Shown here: in pieces, positions 6,513 through 11,662 of the stretch
Position numbering within the stretch: position 1 is the first letter of the stretch
How the letters are laid out: every line of letters begins with the position of its first letter
DNA from: Candidatus Uhrbacteria bacterium
GTDB taxonomy: Bacteria > Patescibacteriota > Patescibacteriia > UBA9934 > UBA11717
Direction: 5' to 3'
Assembly (NCBI GenBank): GCA_013203725.1
Contig: JABMPK010000021.1
Span: 1 to 11,784 of the forward strand
DNA length: 11,784 nucleotides
The notes under the pieces: generated by a model
What the model was told of the DNA's origin: nothing
Database searches by the model: none
What the model saw: the letters and a program-made list of their open reading frames with translations, nothing else
Translations under genes and position numbers: made by a program

Positions 6513-6548
6513 TTATTGAGGTTGCTTCGCTGCCGCTCGCAATGACAG
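6513..6548 (+). repeat. Dispersed palindromic repeat, copy E
   Basis: TTATTGAGGTTGCTTCGCTG...GCAATGACAG, forward orientation and nearly identical to copy A. It sits immediately upstream of the minus-strand GIY-YIG start codon. Confidence 0.82.
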
Positions 6549-6641
6549 TGAGCGCCATGTAGGCAAGTGGCCTGTATGATCCATATCTTTGCCATTCTGA
6601 CATAGATAAAGTCATTAGCACGAACCTGGCCTTTTTATTCA

Positions 6642-6675
6642 CTGTCATTGCGACGGAGGAAGCAACCTCGTTAAG
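6642..6675 (-). repeat. Dispersed palindromic repeat, copy F (inverted)
   Basis: CTGTCATTGCGACGGAGGAAGC...CCTCGTTAAG, inverted orientation, ending 3 bases before the stop codon of the small ORF at 6678. The 93 bases between copies E and F contain no gene that I can support. Confidence 0.8.
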
Positions 6676-6677
6676 TG

Positions 6678-6896
6678 CTACGCCGTCTGGCCTTCGCTCT
6701 TGCGTTTCCAGGTCCAGGCTTTTTTCCAGCCGAATTCTTTTCCGCGAATCCAGGCTTGGCGGTTTTCTTCGAGCATGAAGTTTAGTAGTAGCTGCGATGT
6801 GTCTTGTTCAATGTTCATCTCTGTAACTTTTGCGTCAAAATCGGCTTTAACTTCTTCAACACTTTTGTATGGAACTTTTGTGTCTTCTGGTTTCAT
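6678..6896 (-). CDS. Small hypothetical protein downstream of the lamin-tail gene
   Basis: A 72-residue, mostly soluble protein that I do not recognise. The first half is acidic (residues 4-40), the middle is Gln/Leu/Asn-rich (SQLLLNFMLEENRQAWIRGK, 34-53) and the C-terminus is basic and Trp-rich (FGWKKAWTWKRK, 55-66). There is no signal peptide or membrane segment. It begins 4 bases after the stop of the lamin-tail gene on the same strand and lacks a ribosome binding site of its own, so it is probably translated by coupling from the same mRNA. The stop lies against repeat copy F, which may mark the end of the operon. The Trp- and Lys-rich end could bind nucleic acid or membrane, but this is only a guess. 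Confidence 0.65.
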   Translation of the reverse strand: MKPEDTKVPYKSVEEVKADFDAKVTEMNIEQDTSQLLLNFMLEENRQAWIRGKEFGWKKAWTWKRKSEGQTA

Positions 6897-6900
6897 ATAT

Positions 6901-8463
6901 TTAAGCAGTTTGCGGTGACTTATTCCACTTCGTTTTTTTCTTCTGCACGTGTACAGCCCCAGCGGTCGCTAGACCAAGAACTACAGCTGTAGAAATAGCC
7001 CATCCAGCTATCGAGCTTGGTGTATTTGAGCTTGTTGATCCAATCGCAAGGAGGTCTTGTGACTCCTCAGAACTCACGCGTGGCAAAATATCTGCTTGGT
7101 CACGCGGAAGAATCCGGTATCCAGAACTCGTCTGGCTTACGATTCCGGTCACGGTGATCTCGTCACCAAGAGCCGCTGTGTTTGCGATGCCAGTTGAACC
7201 CTTTATGTAGATTCGTGCAGTACCATTATCGTCCTCCAGATAAAAATCGTCAGAAGATCGCTCGGAAACCATTCCGGTTAAGCGCACGAGCCACCCTTCC
7301 GTAGCTTCTCCTATCTCGTTTGTTGTAACATCGTGCGGAGTAGGTGCGTCTTCTGTGCTCATGATCTGTATCCCAGATGCATCTGCAAGCTTGACGCGGG
7401 ACTCGCCAGACGATTCACGCAACTCTCCCTCTACGCGGACACGTGTTCCTCTCTCAAGCTGCGGGAACTCGGAACTATGCAGGTAGACTTGGATTCCAGA
7501 ACCTGCGAGGTAGAAGACTTGTTTCCCAAGCGCACCAGGTACGGCGGATACGACCCCTTCTGTAACGAGCTGCGACTCGAGAGGTAAACTCCGGACATTG
7601 GCGAGTTCAATGAATTGAGTCTCTGAAGAGTTTGTAGATTCTGCAGAGTTGCTCTCCGCTGGAGTGCATGTTGTTGGCGCATTTGTTCCTGCACCAGTTG
7701 TATCAGCTGGTTCATTTGTATTTTGTGTTTCAGAGTTATTAGTTGTTGTATCAGAGTTAGAGCTCGGTTCGTTTGTCGCGATCTCCACTTCAGCTTCTAC
7801 TATATTCATTGCGCCGGGAGTGGGTGTCATTGCAACAAATATATCTTCTTGATCCGGGTGACGACCCGCAGAATCAGGGTCACTCACGCTAGGAGCTGTT
7901 GCTGAGTCCCAGTTTCCATACGCAACGTGGTCAATCTGAGCTGCGAACGCATCGAACAACTCAATAGTATCTCCGCCGTTGTTTAGAACTCCCTTTGGTG
8001 AGTAGATCACGGCGTATGAGTTCGCGTCGAGACTTCCTTCGAGCATAGTTTTCTTGCCCGATCCATCCATCAAAAACCATTCGGTAAGATTTACTGTTTG
8101 CGACGTTGTGTTATACAGCTCGATCCACTCTTCCTCGCCACTAACTGGGTCGGAAACAAACTCATTGATCAAAACATCTCCCAAAGTAGCTGACTGTAGC
8201 TCGGGGCCAATTACTGAAACGATATCTTCTGTTGTAGGAGGTTCAACGCTTATCTCAACCGTCGCCTCGGGCTCCGCGGTTTCGGTAGAGTCCTCGGGTT
8301 CGGATGGAGCTGGCGCTTTAAGTTCAACAGAGAACTCAAGCTTACCGTTGACCTCGGTGACGTCGACGGTAAAATTGTCCGTATCAACTGACGCTGCAGA
8401 GGCGAGGCCAGGGATAAGGAACAGACTGAATAAAATCGGAATAATCGATGTGCGCATAGGCAT
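6901..8463 (-). CDS. Secreted lamin-tail domain protein with OB-like domains and C-terminal membrane anchor
   Basis: A 520-residue surface protein. The signal peptide (about 3-24, with ASA before the likely cut) leads to an acidic Pro/Thr/Glu-rich stretch (50-80) and a lamin-tail domain at about 95-184 (VLINEFVSDP, EEWIELYNTT, GGDTIELFD). A low-complexity Asn/Ser/Thr linker (230-283) follows. Then come two beta-rich OB-like regions: about 286-370, with GTRVRVEGEL, and about 385-460, with GDEITVTGIV. Near the end are one membrane helix (485-504) and a basic tail, so the protein is anchored with its bulk outside the cell. Lamin-tail plus OB domains often accompany secreted nucleases, but no nuclease domain is present here. 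Methionine 3 (8457) may be the true start: CTTAAT (complement of 8467-8472) is 9 bases before it, matching the leaderless spacing elsewhere. Confidence 0.85.
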   Translation of the reverse strand: MPMRTSIIPILFSLFLIPGLASAASVDTDNFTVDVTEVNGKLEFSVELKAPAPSEPEDSTETAEPEATVEISVEPPTTEDIVSVIGPELQSATLGDVLINEFVSDPVSGEEEWIELYNTTSQTVNLTEWFLMDGSGKKTMLEGSLDANSYAVIYSPKGVLNNGGDTIELFDAFAAQIDHVAYGNWDSATAPSVSDPDSAGRHPDQEDIFVAMTPTPGAMNIVEAEVEIATNEPSSNSDTTTNNSETQNTNEPADTTGAGTNAPTTCTPAESNSAESTNSSETQFIELANVRSLPLESQLVTEGVVSAVPGALGKQVFYLAGSGIQVYLHSSEFPQLERGTRVRVEGELRESSGESRVKLADASGIQIMSTEDAPTPHDVTTNEIGEATEGWLVRLTGMVSERSSDDFYLEDDNGTARIYIKGSTGIANTAALGDEITVTGIVSQTSSGYRILPRDQADILPRVSSEESQDLLAIGSTSSNTPSSIAGWAISTAVVLGLATAGAVHVQKKKTKWNKSPQTA

Positions 8464-8526
8464 ATGATTAAGGCGCTGATAAGGCGCCGGAATAAAATCG
8501 ATTATCCGTGGGGCGCGGACAAGTTT

Positions 8527-8546
8527 CCCACTGTCGCGACAGCGGG
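8527..8546 (-). repeat. Hairpin between the tRNA-like gene and the lamin-tail gene
   Basis: A palindromic stretch centred on TGTCGCGACA. The 9-bp stem is fully paired only when read as minus-strand RNA, where one pair is G-U; on the plus strand the same position is an A-C mismatch. It may be a 3'-end or processing signal for the tRNA-like RNA, although no T-run follows. Confidence 0.55.
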
Positions 8547-8558
8547 GTTAAACCCTCA

Positions 8559-8631
8559 TGGACCCGGCGGGAATTGAACCCGCAACTCTGGGTGGTAAAC
8601 CGAGCGAGGTTTCCATTACCTCCACGGGCCC
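8559..8631 (-). tRNA. tRNA-like gene, best read as tRNA-Val (UAC), non-canonical
   Basis: A 73-base cloverleaf on the minus strand. The acceptor stem is GGGCCCG with CGGGTCC (one G-U), followed by A as discriminator. The D-stem is GAGG with CCTC and the loop contains GG. The T-arm is GCGGG-TTCAATT-CCCGC, perfectly canonical. The anticodon arm is CTCGG-TTTACCA-CCCAG, giving anticodon UAC (valine), but with a C-C mismatch in the stem. Position 14 is T instead of the near-universal A and position 37 is C. CCA is not encoded. The acceptor pairing continues five further base pairs outward (8555-8559 with 8632-8636), making a 12-bp helix. It may be a functional but divergent tRNA, a decaying copy or a tRNA mimic. 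It lies only about 10 bases after a terminator, so its transcription is unclear. Confidence 0.5.
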
Positions 8632-8640
8632 ATGAGACAC

Positions 8641-8683
8641 AAAAAACTCCCCGCACACCTATAATAGATGTTGTCGGGGAGTT
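8641..8683 (-). terminator. Strong intrinsic terminator directly upstream of the tRNA-like gene
   Basis: On the minus strand AACTCCCCG (complement of 8675-8683) pairs perfectly with CGGGGAGTT (complement of 8645-8653). The inner part is partly paired around a TATTATA loop, and the stem runs into TTTTTT. No equivalent T-run exists on the plus strand. The loop itself contains TATTAT, which could double as a -10 element for the tRNA-like gene. Confidence 0.8.
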
Positions 8684-8728
8684 AAATTGCACCACCCAGA
8701 GTAGTAGTAAATGTTACCTCACTTGGTT
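8641..8728 (-). ncRNA. Predicted small RNA of about 88 bases
   Basis: Inferred from the strong promoter at 8735-8763 and the terminator at 8641-8683, which leave no credible ORF between them. The RNA would have a 5' part of about 45 bases followed by the terminator hairpin. Bases 8691-8702 (minus: ACTCTGGGTGGT) are exactly complementary to 8585-8596 in the anticodon arm of the tRNA-like gene on the same strand. Alternatively this segment is a leader or attenuator that controls read-through into the tRNA-like gene. No match to a known RNA family is recognised. Confidence 0.42.
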
Positions 8729-8734
8729 GCTTAT

Positions 8735-8763
8735 ATTAAAACAGGTTATGACTCTAGTGTCAA
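8735..8763 (-). promoter_or_regulatory. Near-consensus promoter driving the small RNA / tRNA-like locus
   Basis: On the minus strand: perfect TTGACA (complement of 8758-8763), 17-base spacer, TTTAAT (complement of 8735-8740). It is one of the strongest promoters in the window and no start codon is suitably placed after it, which points to an RNA product. Confidence 0.68.
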
Positions 8764-8781
8764 TCCACAGGGTGTGGATAG
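8764..8781. promoter_or_regulatory. Inverted pair of DnaA-box-like motifs next to the RNA promoter
   Basis: TCCACA-GGG-TGTGGA (8764-8778) is a perfect inverted repeat. The right half read on the minus strand, CTATCCACA (8773-8781), differs from the DnaA box TTATCCACA at one base; the left half, CAATCCACA, differs at two. It abuts the -35 of the minus-strand promoter and could be an operator. Confidence 0.3.
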
Positions 8782-8808
8782 GTCGCAAAAAGTGGTGCAA
8801 AGCGGCGT

Positions 8809-8837
8809 CATCTAGACGTTCACTAAACGTCTAGATG
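8809..8837 (-). terminator. Perfect 12-bp hairpin after the duplicated-domain membrane protein gene
   Basis: CATCTAGACGTT (8809-8820) and its exact reverse complement (8826-8837) with a 5-base loop, 41 bases past the stop at 8879. The bases that follow on either strand are not T-rich, so termination is possible but not certain; it could also be an mRNA 3'-end stabiliser. Confidence 0.45.
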
Positions 8838-8878
8838 TCAGAAGAAAGGGTATAGTCACAGCTTCGTGTCCACCGCCT

Positions 8879-9784
8879 TTATCTGGAGTCTTCTATCCCA
8901 GTCAGTCCTGCTGTTTTTGAAAAATGCACAGACATCTCGTGCTCCCGTTCACCTTCCCATGGTAAATAAAACAATATTGATGAACCATTTGTAGCTGTAG
9001 CACGCCTTGGCTTTCCAAAAAGATCCATTGCCTCGTCGCGACTGATGCCCTTAATTTCTTTAAACTCTACAGGGTCACTATATTTAATTAGAATAGCCCA
9101 CTTTTCTCTCATTTCAGAAAGCATAGAAAGGTTACCTATGACGGCAAGTTGACCATCTAGCATGTATACAGACATTTCCCAATCAGCGTTATCTTGCCAA
9201 GGGTTATATATCCATACTTCATATTCGCCTTCTAAGTATTTACGTACTGGAATTCCGAATGCTTCCAATACCATATCATTAGAGATCCCAATAAGTTCAG
9301 GCATAGTTTTTGGGTCACTGAATTTAATGAGTCTAGAATTCTTTTCTCGCTCATTATAAACATCAGTTAGATTTTCGTTCGCTCTCAATTTGTTCATCCA
9401 ATACTGTCTGCTCAATACTCCCGCGTAAACTGTCTTGCCAACTGACTCACCGCCGTCCTGTAACGGGTTATTATCAAGTATTATTCGATGCTCCCTTTGC
9501 AGGGGCGTTGTCACAACAAACCATACGATACCTACAAATGAAATAAATATGACAATCGGAAATAAAAAAACTGCAAGATTATCGACGCGTTCCTTTTTAC
9601 GTAACCAGAGGATCATTCCAAACAGTGCGATACCAGTAACGATAGATCCAAAAAGCCCTACGAGCTCCATACCTATTCCATATCCCTCAAGCTCCGCGCC
9701 CCAGAGCATAAGAAAGAAATAACCTACCGTGAGACCAACTAGTACAGCAGCTGATATTGTGACGAAGTTCAACGTTTTTTTCAT
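8879..9784 (-). CDS. Membrane protein with duplicated extracytoplasmic domain, function unknown
   Basis: A 301-residue protein from the ATG at 9784 (307 if read from the ATG at 9802). It is not recognised as a named family. Numbered from 9802, three membrane segments lie at about 12-34, 44-67 and 77-99. The remainder (100-307) is soluble and carries two copies of one domain, about 156-215 and 236-295, exactly 80 residues apart. Each has SDP, then GIS-x-D/N, a short helix ending in FG-x-P, and a Tyr/Trp-rich strand pair ending in EMSVY or EMSVH. The FG-x-P then W-x-Y layout recalls SmpA/BamE-like folds, but this is weak. The start at 9784 is chosen because the -10 element of the promoter at 9793-9820 overlaps the upstream ATG, and because the protein then begins MKKTLNF, a normal export start. 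Confidence 0.78.
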   Translation of the reverse strand: MKKTLNFVTISAAVLVGLTVGYFFLMLWGAELEGYGIGMELVGLFGSIVTGIALFGMILWLRKKERVDNLAVFLFPIVIFISFVGIVWFVVTTPLQREHRIILDNNPLQDGGESVGKTVYAGVLSRQYWMNKLRANENLTDVYNEREKNSRLIKFSDPKTMPELIGISNDMVLEAFGIPVRKYLEGEYEVWIYNPWQDNADWEMSVYMLDGQLAVIGNLSMLSEMREKWAILIKYSDPVEFKEIKGISRDEAMDLFGKPRRATATNGSSILFYLPWEGEREHEMSVHFSKTAGLTGIEDSR

Positions 9785-9792
9785 AGAAATAA

Positions 9793-9820
9793 ACAGTAGC
9801 ATATATGAGTGATTTGTCTA
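9793..9820 (-). promoter_or_regulatory. Promoter of the duplicated-domain membrane protein gene
   Basis: On the minus strand: TAGACA (complement of 9815-9820), 16-base spacer ending in the extended -10 triplet TGC, TACTGT (complement of 9793-9798), then 8 bases to the ATG at 9784. Confidence 0.55.
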
Positions 9821-9842
9821 GCTATCTGAGCCGCAACAATAA

Positions 9843-9862
9843 CCGCCGAGAATGCTCGGCGG
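9843..9862 (-). terminator. Likely terminator after the coiled-coil gene
   Basis: CCGCCGAG (9843-9850) and CTCGGCGG (9855-9862) form a perfect 8-bp GC-rich stem with a 4-base loop. On the minus strand the stem is followed by TTATTGTT, a moderate T-rich tail. It lies between the stop at 9961 and the next promoter. The rest of 9863-9960 holds nothing that I recognise. Confidence 0.6.
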
Positions 9863-9960
9863 GACTATGTGGACGTAAATATTTGCTGCCAGGATCACGC
9901 TTTCTACAACGACCGGATGTTAGAAGTAAGGACTTGACCCCAGTTCGTTCAATTCGTTTA

Positions 9961-10371
9961 TTATTTTCTATCTTCCACCTTTTTTAGTTCCTTCATGATC
10001 TCATTGAGCGTACTAATTTCTGTAATAGCCTCAGAGCGTTCTATCTGAGCTAGCCATTGTTCGCGAAGAGCTGCTTCATTATCAGAAAGCATAAGGATAT
10101 AGTTGAGCAAGTTTGTTTCAACGTCAGCGAGGGTTTTTATGTCCTTCTCGTAAAGAGCGATGGCTTCCATGTCCATATCTTCAACAGACTGCGACTTTAG
10201 GTCTTCCAAGATCGATTCAATTTCAGTCATTTTATCAATAGCACCTTTTAACGCATCCTGTGCTTTATCACGCACCTCTCGAACTCTATTCATTGATTTT
10301 TCTACCTTGATCTCACTTCCACGCCCAATCGAAATAACTTCTCCCGGTGGTCGATTATTTTCATTATTCAT
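9961..10371 (-). CDS. Small coiled-coil protein of unknown function
   Basis: A 136-residue, highly charged protein without signal peptide or membrane segments. After a short Asn/Pro-rich start (MNNENNRPPGEV) and a possible beta segment (ISIGRGSEIKVE), almost everything from residue 24 to the end is helical with coiled-coil character and many Glu, Lys and Leu residues, including KAQDALKGAIDKMTEIESIL and a long central helix. It may dimerise or act as an adaptor; no enzymatic motif is seen. The start at 10371 is preferred over the upstream ATG at 10407 because a perfect extended -10 (TGC-TATAAT) lies exactly 9 bases before it and inside the longer frame. The gene follows the MFS gene on the same strand but has its own promoter. 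Confidence 0.75.
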   Translation of the reverse strand: MNNENNRPPGEVISIGRGSEIKVEKSMNRVREVRDKAQDALKGAIDKMTEIESILEDLKSQSVEDMDMEAIALYEKDIKTLADVETNLLNYILMLSDNEAALREQWLAQIERSEAITEISTLNEIMKELKKVEDRK

Positions 10372-10380
10372 ATTGATTAC

Positions 10381-10389
10381 ATTATAGCA
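10381..10389 (-). promoter_or_regulatory. Extended -10 promoter of the coiled-coil gene
   Basis: On the minus strand: TGC followed by perfect TATAAT (complement of 10381-10386) and 9 bases to the ATG at 10371. No clear -35. It lies in the short gap after the MFS stop codon. Confidence 0.7.
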
Positions 10390-10444
10390 AAAGATCCGCG
10401 CTTTCACTTATTTACAGACTGTATTGTTCAATAAGTACATTGAG

Positions 10445-11638
10445 TCACCTGCGCCTATCCGCAACAACCAACCCCAAATAAAACGGAATCCCGATCGTCG
10501 CAATGACGATTGTTGCAGCGAGGAAAGCGGGCGCGTAATGGTCGACTCCGATCATCATACCTACGAGGAGTGACCCTGTGGCAAAAACAATTTCGTAGAT
10601 GAGTGAACGAGTCGACAGCAAAGTTGCTTTGAATGATGTGCGCCCCATTATGTCTATAAGATAGTGTTGCTCGGCAGTGTTAAAGCTCCAGTTCAACGCG
10701 GCGATTAGAATAAACATCGCAACGATAATAACGGGGTTCCTTGTAAACGACAGGGTTACAAACAGTGACAGCGCCAGAACTAGTTTTGTTCCAAGGAATT
10801 GCAAGAACGTAAGGTGATCTTTGACCCAGCCGTTTAGAGGTAGACATAGTGCAACGACTCCGCGTGATAGTCCCCAGAAAATTCCGTAGTAAATTATTGG
10901 AACACCGACGAACTGTTGGTAGACATCTTTGAATCCCGAGAAGACTGTTACAGCACCGAGCAAGAAACCGACGAACAATATGTATCGATATAGTTTCATT
11001 GATGCGCCAAGTTTTAAGACTTTGCGCAAATTGTGTGTACCGATTTCTTCGATCTCGGAATTCGATTTCTTTGGTGATGTGAACGAGACGGCAGCCGCAA
11101 GCCCTATGAGGTCAAGCACGATCATGATCAAGAACGGAATCTTGAAACTGATCTGTGTCAAAAATGGCACTGTCATTATGAACACTATTGGCACAGCATA
11201 TCCGATTGAACCGAGCTTTCCCATGATATGAGAAAACTTGTTGTCCCTTTTGAGCGCGCGTAAAGTGTCGTGCATGAAAGCGGACCCTGTTCCGCTGACT
11301 AGCGATTGTCCGATGCCAGAGAGAATTTGTGCGAGGAAGAAAAGGGCCACGTGACCACCGATGAGGTACGAAACTGCCGACAGCGTGAAGAAAACTCGCG
11401 ACAAAATCAGTGCGTTCCTGTGACCGATCTTATCCGAAATGTATCCGCTTGGAAGTTCGAACAAAAATGACGCAATGCTTCCGACCGCCATAACAAGCCC
11501 AACAGTTTGCGCGGTCGCCCCCTCGAGCTGTAGAAGGTACACCCCGGTGATCGTGTAATAGATCCTTTTTGACGTGACAAGATGCACGGCGTACTTCCAA
11601 ATGTTCGCCTCAATCTTTTGTTTATATGTTTTTGGCAT
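10445..11638 (-). CDS. Major facilitator superfamily (MFS) transporter
   Basis: A 397-residue membrane protein (403 from the ATG at 11656) with about twelve hydrophobic segments, normal for MFS. The cytoplasmic loop between segments 2 and 3 carries the MFS signature A as GYISDKIGHR (71-80, numbered from the longer start). A polar central loop with SPKKSNSEIEEIG (about 194-206) separates the two six-helix halves. The substrate is unknown; drug or metabolite efflux is the usual guess for this kind. The start at 11638 (MPKTYKQK) is chosen because TATACT (complement of 11645-11650) lies 6 bases before it, putting the predicted transcript start on the ATG itself; the ATG at 11656 lies upstream of that -10 element. 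No Shine-Dalgarno sequence is visible. Confidence 0.86.
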   Translation of the reverse strand: MPKTYKQKIEANIWKYAVHLVTSKRIYYTITGVYLLQLEGATAQTVGLVMAVGSIASFLFELPSGYISDKIGHRNALILSRVFFTLSAVSYLIGGHVALFFLAQILSGIGQSLVSGTGSAFMHDTLRALKRDNKFSHIMGKLGSIGYAVPIVFIMTVPFLTQISFKIPFLIMIVLDLIGLAAAVSFTSPKKSNSEIEEIGTHNLRKVLKLGASMKLYRYILFVGFLLGAVTVFSGFKDVYQQFVGVPIIYYGIFWGLSRGVVALCLPLNGWVKDHLTFLQFLGTKLVLALSLFVTLSFTRNPVIIVAMFILIAALNWSFNTAEQHYLIDIMGRTSFKATLLSTRSLIYEIVFATGSLLVGMMIGVDHYAPAFLAATIVIATIGIPFYLGLVVADRRR

Positions 11639-11644
11639 GCAGGA

Positions 11645-11650
11645 AGTATA
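11645..11650 (-). promoter_or_regulatory. -10 element of the MFS gene
   Basis: TATACT on the minus strand, one base from consensus, in the 24-base gap between the stop at 11663 and the MFS start. No good -35 at the standard distance. Confidence 0.45.
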
Positions 11651-11662
11651 TCCCAATTAGGC

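Noticed and set aside
5885..6675. A CRISPR array
   Set aside because: Copies alternate in orientation, vary in length and are irregularly spaced (tens to hundreds of bases), and no cas genes are nearby.
8054..8467. A 137-codon Ser-rich open frame on the plus strand
   Set aside because: It is antisense to the signal-peptide and lamin-tail part of the minus-strand gene; its Ser/Thr bias mirrors the other strand and it has no start signals.
8646..8728. A T-box riboswitch, suggested by GGGTGGT before a terminator
   Set aside because: Only GGGTGG of the T-box consensus matches; the following ACCGCG, a stem I and a competing antiterminator are not seen.
8559..8728. tmRNA, suggested by a tRNA-like 3' end with a long pairing partner upstream
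   Set aside because: The 5' acceptor half lies immediately before the D-arm in a normal 73-base cloverleaf, and no tag-peptide frame or pseudoknots are seen.
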